From Cyclobacteriaceae bacterium (GTDB lineage: Bacteria; Bacteroidota; Bacteroidia; Cytophagales; Cyclobacteriaceae): a stretch of 7,252 nt of DNA. Location: positions 1-7,252 of the forward strand of contig JALOMY010000145.1 of the NCBI GenBank assembly GCA_025455225.1. The letters are read 5' to 3'. How positions within the stretch are numbered: the stretch's first letter is position 1; every line of letters begins with the position of its first letter. The notes beneath the pieces were generated by a model. The model saw only the letters and a program-made list of their open reading frames with translations. It made no database searches and was not told the DNA's origin. The position numbers and the translations under genes are program-made. Of the stretch, positions 1-6,218 are shown piece after piece.

Positions 1-11
1 CAGAGTTATAG

Positions 12-23
12 TGATTAGAATCA
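12..23. promoter_or_regulatory. Small palindrome, possible operator at the feoAB promoter
   Basis: TGATT-AG-AATCA is an inverted repeat with five-base arms. It abuts and by one base overlaps the predicted -33 element, a position where a repressor could block RNA polymerase. Iron uptake operons are commonly controlled by Fur or DtxR-type iron-dependent repressors, which bind AT-rich inverted repeats. The site does not match the full 19-base Fur box well, so assigning it to a particular regulator would be a guess. A repeat this short can also arise by chance in AT-rich DNA. Confidence 0.25.
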
Positions 24-54
24 TTGCAAGGGCCATAATCAGCACTTACATTTG
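23..54 (+). promoter_or_regulatory. Predicted Bacteroidota-type promoter of feoAB
   Basis: ATTG at 23-26 and TACATTTG at 47-54 are separated by 20 bases. The known primary sigma-factor consensus in Bacteroidota is TTTG at about -33, a spacer of 19-21 bases, and TAnnTTTG at about -7. The -7 element here matches all six fixed bases, and the -33 element matches three of four. Transcription would begin near 59-62, giving a leader of only about 15-18 bases before the feoA ATG at 77. The match and spacing are seen directly; activity is inferred. Confidence 0.6.
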
Positions 55-76
55 TTTAAAATTAATCTAAATAAGG

Positions 77-310
77 ATGGATAGTGGCCATAGGAATGTT
101 GCACAGATGAAACCCGGTGAAGTGGCTATAATTTCGGATTTATTGGATGAATTCGTGGCAGTTAAGCTCATGGAAATGGGTTGTTTGCCCGGGGCTACTA
201 TCCGCTTTAATTTTCGAGCTCCCTTGGGCGACCCGATTTGCATAACGGTTTCCGGTTACGAATTGTCGTTGCGGATTGAAGAAGCTTCCACCATTTCAAT
301 TCTCGATTAA
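77..310 (+). CDS. feoA: Ferrous iron transport protein A (FeoA)
   Basis: This small cytoplasmic SH3-like protein of 77 residues is thought to assist FeoB in Fe(II) uptake; its exact role in the family is still debated. The FeoA signature is clear: KPGE near residue 12, a central L-MEMG-LPG stretch (about 31-40), then RAPLGDPI and SGYELSLR-EEA towards the end. The length is normal for a stand-alone FeoA. The ATG at 77 is chosen because it leaves a short lead-in before the conserved KPGE, as in other members. The next ATG, at 107, would start right at that motif. The purine-rich AAGG before the start sits too close to be a good ribosome site, which is usual in Bacteroidota. The stop codon TAA shares one base with the feoB start, so the two are almost certainly co-translated. 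The promoter at 23-54 lies just upstream. Confidence 0.95.
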   Translation: MDSGHRNVAQMKPGEVAIISDLLDEFVAVKLMEMGCLPGATIRFNFRAPLGDPICITVSGYELSLRIEEASTISILD

Positions 311-2424
311 TGGCTGGTTCAGGTATGCTTAAGATTGCATTGGTCGGAAATCCGAATTCCGGTAAATCTTCCTTATTCAATTTTCTTACGGGTTTGAATC
401 AAAAGACGGGCAATTTTCCCGGAGTTACTGTTGAAAAACACGTAGGCCAGTGCAAGATGCCGGATAAGTCAACAGCACAAATTATTGATTTGCCCGGAAT
501 CTATAGTTTATATCCCCGCAGTCTTGATGAACAAATAGTTTCTGAATATCTACTTTATCACAAATCACCTGAGTGCCCGGATAAAGTTGTTGTAATCGTT
601 GATGCCACCAACCTCAAACGCAGTTTACTTCTGGTTACCCAAATTATTGATGTGGGGCTGCCCACTATTCTTGTATTGAATATGATGGATCTGGTAGCCA
701 AGGCAGGAATAAGCTACAATCTGAAAGCGCTTGCAGATGAGTTGGGAGTTCCGGTAGTTCCGATTAATGCACGAACCGGAACCGGAATTGATCAATTGAA
801 GAAAGTTCTTTCAGAGCCCACTCCGGTTTCATCACGAACAATATTCCCGGTCTTCGATGAATCAAAAGAAGGAGTTAAGGCACTTCGTGATCACCTGGGT
901 GTAGATAATGATTATGAAGCCTATCAATATTTGCAGCAACCCAACACACTGAGTTTTCTTAAACCGGAAGAACGGGCATTCATTGATCAGATAAAACAAA
1001 CATTTCAGTTTTTTCCAGGGAAATTCCATGGTGCTGAAACCGTACAACGATATGGGTACATTCAATCTTTACTCGATAAAGTAACGATTCATCCAGCTGA
1101 TGCTACTAAGGTACGGAAGTCAACAAAGCTGGATAAAATCCTGACGCATAAAGTTTGGGGCTATGGCATTTTTCTGGCGATCTTATTTTTGATTTTTCAA
1201 TCTATTTTTGCGTGGGCAACAGTGCCGATGGATTTCATCGATGGCGTATTCGCCAGCCTGAGCAACTTCCTGAGTGAATCATTACCTGAAGGCCCGCTTG
1301 CTTCACTGCTGGCACAAGGAATTGTTCCAGGTATTGGAGGTATAGTAATATTCATTCCTCAGATCGCGATTTTATTTGCATTCATTTCAATTCTGGAAGA
1401 GTCGGGTTATATGGCACGCGTAGTCTTTCTTATGGATAAGATCATGCGCAAGTTTGGATTGAATGGTAAAAGTGTGGTACCCTTAATGTCAGGAGTGGCT
1501 TGTGCAATTCCGGCTATCATGGCAACCCGAACGATTGATAACTGGAAAGAGCGCATTATTACCATTATGGTTACTCCCCTGATGAGTTGTTCTGCCCGTT
1601 TGCCGGTATTCACGATTCTTATCGCTTTAATCGTGCCCGAACAATTGGTTTGGGGTTTTTTCAATCTTCAGGGATTGGCCTTAATGGGACTTTATTTATT
1701 GGGTTTCGCAGCAGCATTGCTTTCGGCCTTATTAATCAAGGCATTGATACGGATAAATGAACGCAGCTTTCTCATCATGGAAATGCCGGCTTACCGTTGG
1801 CCAAAATGGTCAAATGTTGGAATCACCATCATGGATAAGACAAAAGCATTTATTCTTGAGGCCGGTAAAGTGATTCTGGCCATTGCGATTATTTTATGGG
1901 TTTTAGCCAGTTACGGACCTGGCGATAAGCTGGAGAATGCACGTACCTATGTACTTCAGGAAAACAAGGGTGATGCTATTGCAGAACAGGAACTGAATGA
2001 CAGGATTGCTGCTTTTAAACTTGAACATTCTTATGCCGGCATTGTTGGAAAGAGTCTTGAGCCGGTTATTGCTCCATTAGGTTACGACTGGAAAATTGGC
2101 ATTGCTTTAGTTACGTCATTCGCTGCCCGTGAAGTTTTCGTTGGCACAATGGCTACCATTTATAGCATAGGAAGCGAAGAAGATCAAACAACGATTAAGA
2201 GCCGCATGCGGGATGAAATTAATCCGGAAACCGGTGGCCCCAGGTACACCCCGGCCGTTGGCTTTTCCTTATTGGTGTTTTACACCTTTGCCATGCAGTG
2301 TATGAGTACGTTGGCTGTGGTTTATCGGGAAACCAAAGGTTGGAAATGGCCCTTGATTCAGTTGGCCTATATGACTATACTGGCTTATGCATCGGCCTTC
2401 GTGATGTACCAAATCCTATCATAA
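310..2424 (+). CDS. feoB: Ferrous iron transporter FeoB
   Basis: This inner-membrane Fe(II) transporter has 704 residues, within the usual FeoB range. A small-GTPase domain comes first: the P-loop GNPNSGKS (13-20), a switch-region Thr in GNFPGVT (34-40), DLPG (60-63), and NMMD (124-127) for guanine recognition. A helical GDI-like spacer follows (about 170-275), then a polytopic membrane domain from about 283 to the C-terminus. In the membrane part the two inverted Gate motifs are visible: one around C398-A-I-P401 followed by MATRTI, the other around C427-S-A-R-L-P432. ESGYMAR (364-370) and FAAREVF (604-610) are further conserved stretches. The final helix runs about 681-703. The start overlaps the feoA stop by one base. 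A second ATG at 325 (residue 6) still precedes the P-loop, so the true start could be either. No feoC lies downstream, which is common outside the Proteobacteria. No frameshift or missing key motif is seen. Confidence 0.97.
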   Translation: MAGSGMLKIALVGNPNSGKSSLFNFLTGLNQKTGNFPGVTVEKHVGQCKMPDKSTAQIIDLPGIYSLYPRSLDEQIVSEYLLYHKSPECPDKVVVIVDATNLKRSLLLVTQIIDVGLPTILVLNMMDLVAKAGISYNLKALADELGVPVVPINARTGTGIDQLKKVLSEPTPVSSRTIFPVFDESKEGVKALRDHLGVDNDYEAYQYLQQPNTLSFLKPEERAFIDQIKQTFQFFPGKFHGAETVQRYGYIQSLLDKVTIHPADATKVRKSTKLDKILTHKVWGYGIFLAILFLIFQSIFAWATVPMDFIDGVFASLSNFLSESLPEGPLASLLAQGIVPGIGGIVIFIPQIAILFAFISILEESGYMARVVFLMDKIMRKFGLNGKSVVPLMSGVACAIPAIMATRTIDNWKERIITIMVTPLMSCSARLPVFTILIALIVPEQLVWGFFNLQGLALMGLYLLGFAAALLSALLIKALIRINERSFLIMEMPAYRWPKWSNVGITIMDKTKAFILEAGKVILAIAIILWVLASYGPGDKLENARTYVLQENKGDAIAEQELNDRIAAFKLEHSYAGIVGKSLEPVIAPLGYDWKIGIALVTSFAAREVFVGTMATIYSIGSEEDQTTIKSRMRDEINPETGGPRYTPAVGFSLLVFYTFAMQCMSTLAVVYRETKGWKWPLIQLAYMTILAYASAFVMYQILS

Positions 2425-2498
2425 AGAGCTGGGTAATTAAGCCGGATACTTTTTACAAAGGACAGGATAGGAAAAGATGGAATAGCATAGACCATCTG

Positions 2499-2575
2499 AA
2501 CATTCAATTCAATTCGTTAGAATTTAATTGGAATTACTTATAGATTAGTTTGTCAGTCAATTCCAGTTGAATGTT
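2499..2575. repeat. AT-rich inverted repeats in the feoB-lipoprotein gap
   Basis: The 164-base gap 2425-2588 has no gene. Within it, CAATTCAATTC (2505-2515) faces GAATTTAATTG (2520-2530) around a GTTA loop, giving ten pairs with one mismatch. A second inverted repeat, AACATTCAA (2499-2507) with TTGAATGTT (2567-2575), overlaps the first arm, so the two pairings exclude each other in part. Neither stem is GC-rich or followed directly by a T-run, so this is not a classic intrinsic terminator. It could be a 3' end structure of the feoAB transcript or simply low-complexity AT sequence. Confidence 0.35.
2545..2552 (+). promoter_or_regulatory. Weak candidate -7 element for the lipoprotein gene
   Basis: TTAGTTTG matches five of the six fixed bases of the Bacteroidota TAnnTTTG element and lies 36 bases before the ATG at 2589. 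No good TTTG-like -33 element is found 19-21 bases upstream, where the sequence reads ATTT. The lipoprotein gene may have its own promoter here, given the 164-base gap after feoB, but the sequence support is thin. Confidence 0.2.
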
Positions 2576-2588
2576 TAATCACTGAAGT

Positions 2589-4475
2589 ATGCGTCTATTC
2601 TCCTCGATTATTTTCATCATGTTTATCCTGTTGTCCTGCCGGAAGCAGGCTACACCCATCAATCGATTTTCCGATCCTGTTTTAATCCGGATTGCTGACC
2701 TTCAGGACAGGAGAATGGTTGACAGCCTTGTATATTTCCTTAACAGTGAAAGCAGTGAATACCGGTATGCTGCAGCACTCGCTTTGGGTTCGGTACAGGA
2801 TACTTCTGTTGTCGAAACACTGGGTCAGGTTTTCTTATCTGATGCAGACAGTAAGGTAAGGATGGCCGCTGCATTTGCATTAGGTCAGGCAGGGGGAATT
2901 CAATCCTATAATTATTTAAATAAAGCAAAAAACTTTTCAAATGAAATTGTAGGGGAAGCGTTGGCCAAGGTAATTTCAAAAGACAATTCAATACCAAGTG
3001 ATTTGGCTCCCTGGGGAATTTATAGAATGGGCCTTAGGGGATTATCAGACTCAACTCTTTTTAACCGGGCAATTAAGATACTGGAATCGGGTAAAAAAGA
3101 TGACGACCGATTGGCGGCAGCTCATTTCTTTATGCGTGGAGCATCAGAAATTCAACCGGCAGGTACAGTACTGTTGAATACTGCCCGAAATGATGCCTCC
3201 GTTTTTGTTCGAATGGCGGCAGCAGCAGCATTGCGAAAGATTCAATCGGTAGAAGTTCGTAATGAGTTGCAAAAACTTTTTGAAAGTGAACCTGATTTTC
3301 GGGTAAGAATTAATATTCTTCGGGCTTTACAACCATATCCTTTCAGTGCAATTTCGGGCACAATAATTAAAGCTTTGTCCGATGAAAATATCAATGTTGC
3401 CATAGAAGCTTCAGAGGGAATTCAATCCACAGTAAACGCACAGAATTATACTGAATTAGTATCGTTAGCACGCTCTGCGAGCAACTGGAAAGTACAAGCC
3501 AATTTGTACAAAGCAGCGCTTGCAACTACAGGACACAAGGAATTATCAGAAGAGATTATAAAAGCCTGTGAACAATCATCAAATCCTTATCAACAGGCGG
3601 CTTTGATTGATGCCCTTAGTAATGCACCAATGCAATATGAATTTGTAAGCAACCAACTTCTGAACAGTTCTATGCCGGTAATACGAACTTCATCCGCAAG
3701 TACACTGGTTGCGATGAGTAAGCACACCACGTTTGAGCCCGAAATGAAAACCGCATTTTTGAACATTTACAGAAAGGCCTTAAAACTTGAAGATCCAGCA
3801 GTATCAGGAATTATTGCAAATACCCTTGCAGATCCATCACTGAACTACAAAGCCCAGGTCAATGACATAAGTTTCTTGTATGAAGCCCGATCGAAACTGA
3901 AGCTGCCCAAAGACAATGAAGCTCTTCAGCCCATAGAGAAAGCCATTGCCTATTTTGAAAATAAGCCTGAGGTTCCTGAAGTTGTTAATGAGTTCAATCA
4001 TCCTATCGACTGGAAGTTTGTAAGAACAATTCCGCGTGAGCAGCAAGTCGTTGTAAAAACCGATAAAGGTGACATTTATATGCAAATGCTGGTAGATGAA
4101 GCACCGGGCTCGGTAGCCAATTTTCTAAAGCTGGCATCGCAAGGGTATTTTAATGGGAAGAATTTTCACAGGGTTGTTCCGAATTTTGTAATTCAGGGCG
4201 GTTGTAACCGGGGTGATGGTTGGGGAAGTGAAGACTATTCCATTCGTTCCGAATTTTCATTGCGTAAGTATAAGGAAGGTTCAGTTGGAATGGCTTCAGC
4301 CGGAAAAGATACGGAAGGAACCCAGTGGTTCATTACACACTCGCCAACACCCCACCTGGATGGTCGATATTCGATTTTTGCCGAAGTGGTTGAAGGAATG
4401 GATGTGGTACACCGGATTGAAATTGGTGATAAGATCATTTCGGTTGACATTCTAAATCCGCCAGCTACAAAATAG
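2589..4475 (+). CDS. HEAT-repeat lipoprotein with C-terminal cyclophilin peptidyl-prolyl isomerase domain
   Basis: This predicted exported lipoprotein has 628 residues. The N-terminus has an Arg, a hydrophobic stretch and a lipobox LLSC with the lipidated Cys at 17. Residues about 30-420 form paired amphipathic helices of HEAT type. The clearest repeats are at about 43-113, with YAAALALG and MAAAFALG, and at 205-280, with MAAAAALRKI. Residues about 486-622 are a cyclophilin domain. It has FHRVVP (526-531) with the expected catalytic Arg528, F-VIQGG (533-538), a GSVGMASAG stretch (564-572), TQWF (578-581), and HLDGRYSIFAEV (589-600). His589 replaces the Trp that binds cyclosporin in human CypA. 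The protein should therefore catalyse prolyl cis-trans isomerization in the periplasm or at the outer membrane, with the HEAT part as a docking surface; client and partners are unknown. The start at 2589 is the only one that yields a full signal peptide. Domain calls are firm; the cellular role is inference. Confidence 0.9.
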   Translation: MRLFSSIIFIMFILLSCRKQATPINRFSDPVLIRIADLQDRRMVDSLVYFLNSESSEYRYAAALALGSVQDTSVVETLGQVFLSDADSKVRMAAAFALGQAGGIQSYNYLNKAKNFSNEIVGEALAKVISKDNSIPSDLAPWGIYRMGLRGLSDSTLFNRAIKILESGKKDDDRLAAAHFFMRGASEIQPAGTVLLNTARNDASVFVRMAAAAALRKIQSVEVRNELQKLFESEPDFRVRINILRALQPYPFSAISGTIIKALSDENINVAIEASEGIQSTVNAQNYTELVSLARSASNWKVQANLYKAALATTGHKELSEEIIKACEQSSNPYQQAALIDALSNAPMQYEFVSNQLLNSSMPVIRTSSASTLVAMSKHTTFEPEMKTAFLNIYRKALKLEDPAVSGIIANTLADPSLNYKAQVNDISFLYEARSKLKLPKDNEALQPIEKAIAYFENKPEVPEVVNEFNHPIDWKFVRTIPREQQVVVKTDKGDIYMQMLVDEAPGSVANFLKLASQGYFNGKNFHRVVPNFVIQGGCNRGDGWGSEDYSIRSEFSLRKYKEGSVGMASAGKDTEGTQWFITHSPTPHLDGRYSIFAEVVEGMDVVHRIEIGDKIISVDILNPPATK

Positions 4476-4492
4476 ATTAGTCGTGTGTTTCA

Positions 4493-4524
4493 TTAAATTG
4501 CACCTCTAATTCATCGCAATTGAA
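4493..4524 (+). promoter_or_regulatory. Short hairpin overlapping the purK start codon
   Basis: AATTGC (4496-4501) pairs with GCAATT (4516-4521) around a 14-base loop. Past one mismatch, two more outer pairs can form (4493-4494 with 4523-4524). The TTG start codon (4520-4522) lies inside the right arm. If the hairpin forms in the mRNA it could lower initiation at purK. The stem is AT-rich and weak, so chance is a fair alternative. Confidence 0.2.
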
Positions 4525-5662
4525 AAAGCCTTTTTTTCAACAGAATTTCCGGATCGGTATTATTGGAGGTGGACAACTGGGCCGCATGTTAATCCAATCG
4601 GGTATTGATTATAACCTTTCGTTCTCTGTACTCGATCCGGATGCTCAGGCTCCTTGCAGAAACCTGTCGGATTTTCATCAGGGCAAATTAACCGACTATG
4701 ATACAGTTTATCAATTCGGATTAGAATGCGATATTCTTACCATTGAAATTGAAAATGTAAATACTCATGCCTTGCGCGATTTGATGAAAGAGGGGAAAAA
4801 AGTTTTTCCGCAGCCTGACATCATCGAGTTAATTCAAGATAAGCGCAACCAAAAGCTATTCTATAAAGAGTTCGGTATACCAACCGCTGAATTTATACTC
4901 ACTGAGAATCGGGAAGATGTAGTTAAAAATAAATCTATGTTGCCCGCTGTTCATAAACTTGGTCGCGAGGGTTATGATGGAAGAGGTGTTCAGATCTTAC
5001 GCAATGAATCAGACGTTGAAAAAGCCTTTGATTCACCGGGCTTACTTGAGCACTTAATTGATTTTGAGAAGGAGATATCGGTAATCGTGGCCCGCAATGA
5101 GCATGGTGAAGTAAAAACATATCCTGCTGTTGAGATGATGTTTCATCCTGAATATAACCTGGTTGAATATTTATTCTCACCGGCTAATCTCAGAAAGGAA
5201 ATTCAACATAAGGCAGATAAGGTGGCCAGGCACATAATTGAGGAGCTTAAAATGGTAGGCATTTTAGCCGTTGAAATGTTTGTGACCCGAGAGGGAACAG
5301 TCCTGGTAAATGAAATTGCACCTCGTCCGCATAATAGTGGCCATCATACTATTGAAGCCAATATAACTTCGCAATATGAACAACATCTTAGGTGTATTTT
5401 GGGTCTTCCGCTCGGAGAAACAGATATTATTATGCCCAGTGCCATGGTGAATTTATTGGGCGAACCTGGTTATGAGGGCCCAGCCCGTTATGAGGGATTC
5501 GAGGAAGTGGTAACCATATCGGGAGTACATGTACATCTCTATGGTAAGCGAACTACAAAACCATTCAGAAAAATGGGACATGTAACCGTAATCGATCGCG
5601 ATATGGAATCATTGAAATCAAAGGCCAACTTTGTAAAGCAAACCCTTAAAGTAATAGCATGA
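4520..5662 (+). CDS. purK: 5-(carboxyamino)imidazole ribonucleotide synthase (PurK)
   Basis: PurK converts AIR, ATP and bicarbonate to N5-CAIR in the cytoplasm, a step of de novo purine synthesis; PurE then makes CAIR. The 380 residues show the ATP-grasp layout. An N-terminal RIGIIGGGQLGRM (11-23) begins the preATP-grasp fold. QDKRNQK (106-112) and HKLGREGYDGRG (145-156) follow. KEISVIVAR (184-192) and the acidic-site signature NEIAPRPHNSGHH (264-276) come next, and the end carries YGKRTTKPFRKMGHVTV (341-357). The length is typical. The start must be TTG at 4520: the frame is open upstream only to a TAG at 4478, with no ATG or GTG, and the first internal ATG (4586) would cut off the conserved GGGQLG. 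It starts 44 bases after the lipoprotein gene and overlaps purE by four bases (ATGA). No separate promoter is evident, so read-through from upstream is possible. Confidence 0.96.
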   Translation: MKKPFFQQNFRIGIIGGGQLGRMLIQSGIDYNLSFSVLDPDAQAPCRNLSDFHQGKLTDYDTVYQFGLECDILTIEIENVNTHALRDLMKEGKKVFPQPDIIELIQDKRNQKLFYKEFGIPTAEFILTENREDVVKNKSMLPAVHKLGREGYDGRGVQILRNESDVEKAFDSPGLLEHLIDFEKEISVIVARNEHGEVKTYPAVEMMFHPEYNLVEYLFSPANLRKEIQHKADKVARHIIEELKMVGILAVEMFVTREGTVLVNEIAPRPHNSGHHTIEANITSQYEQHLRCILGLPLGETDIIMPSAMVNLLGEPGYEGPARYEGFEEVVTISGVHVHLYGKRTTKPFRKMGHVTVIDRDMESLKSKANFVKQTLKVIA

Positions 5663-6174
5663 CACAAGCATTGGTAGGAATTATCATGGGCAGCCAGTCA
5701 GACTTACGAATCATGAAAGAAGCTGCCGAAATTCTGGAAGAACTTGAGGTGCCATATGAACTTACCATTGTCTCAGCCCATCGCACGCCTCATCGTATGG
5801 TTCAATATGCGGAACAAGCAAGAGGTAAGGGGTTACGGGTAATAATTGCCGGAGCAGGAGGCGCAGCCCATTTGCCGGGCATGGTGGCCTCATTAACGTC
5901 TTTGCCTGTAATTGGTGTTCCGGTTAAGTCTTCAAATTCAATTGATGGCTGGGATTCCGTGTTGTCCATCCTTCAAATGCCAGGGGGTGTTCCGGTAGCA
6001 ACTGTTGCATTAGATGGTGCGCGAAATGCCGGAATATTGGCCGCCCAGATACTGGGTGCTTATGATGAAAATCTGGCCAAACGATTGGATGCATTTAAAT
6101 CAACTCTAAAAAATAAAGTTGAGTCGATGGCTAATGCAGTTGAAAGTAAAGGTTGGCGGAATGTTGAAAAATAA
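5659..6174 (+). CDS. purE: N5-carboxyaminoimidazole ribonucleotide mutase (PurE, class I)
   Basis: PurE moves the carboxylate of N5-CAIR (the PurK product) to carbon 4, giving CAIR. It is a cytoplasmic enzyme, an octamer in known class I members. The 171 residues carry the class I motifs: GSQSD (11-15) for phosphate and ribose binding, SAHRTP (39-44) with His41 matching the catalytic His45 of E. coli PurE, AGAGGAAHLPGM (64-75), GVPV (86-89), and ILQMPGGVPVATV (104-116). The partner purK directly upstream confirms the bacterial two-step N5-CAIR route rather than a class II AIR carboxylase. The ATG at 5659 lies within the ATGA overlap with the purK stop, so translational coupling is likely. The charged C-terminal tail of about 30 residues after the core is within normal variation. 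Confidence 0.97.
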   Translation: MTQALVGIIMGSQSDLRIMKEAAEILEELEVPYELTIVSAHRTPHRMVQYAEQARGKGLRVIIAGAGGAAHLPGMVASLTSLPVIGVPVKSSNSIDGWDSVLSILQMPGGVPVATVALDGARNAGILAAQILGAYDENLAKRLDAFKSTLKNKVESMANAVESKGWRNVEK

Positions 6175-6218
6175 TTGGGGCTGGGGGTCAAAAGCCTTAA
6201 CTTCAACAATCTTATGCG

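Noticed and set aside
1..36. A minus-strand frame from ATG at 36 that reads MALAMILITITL and runs off the left edge, like the start of a signal peptide of a divergent gene.
   Set aside because: Only 12 codons are visible, the start has no positive charge, and it overlaps the predicted feoAB promoter. It cannot be supported or excluded from this window.
862..1065. Minus-strand open frames inside feoB, and similar ones within the lipoprotein, purK, purE and the last gene.
   Set aside because: They lie wholly or mostly opposite strong coding genes, show no recognizable domain, and are explained as shadows of the real frames.
2447..2454. TACTTTTT as a -7 promoter element after feoB.
   Set aside because: It lacks the final G, has no -33 element at the right distance, and lies over 130 bases from the next gene.
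2298..2543. Plus-strand frame overlapping the 3' end of feoB and running into the gap.
   Set aside because: More than half is out-of-frame feoB sequence, and the remainder is AT-rich gap sequence with no protein-like pattern.
4444..4471. TTGACA, 16 bases, TACAAA, resembling an E. coli sigma-70 promoter before purK.
   Set aside because: It lies inside the coding end of the lipoprotein gene, and the phylum uses a different -33/-7 consensus; no TAnnTTTG is found near it.
6175..6218. G-rich run GGGGCTGGGGG just after purE, considered as a terminator or G-quadruplex.
   Set aside because: There are only two G-runs, no matching C-rich arm and no T-tract, so neither structure is supported.
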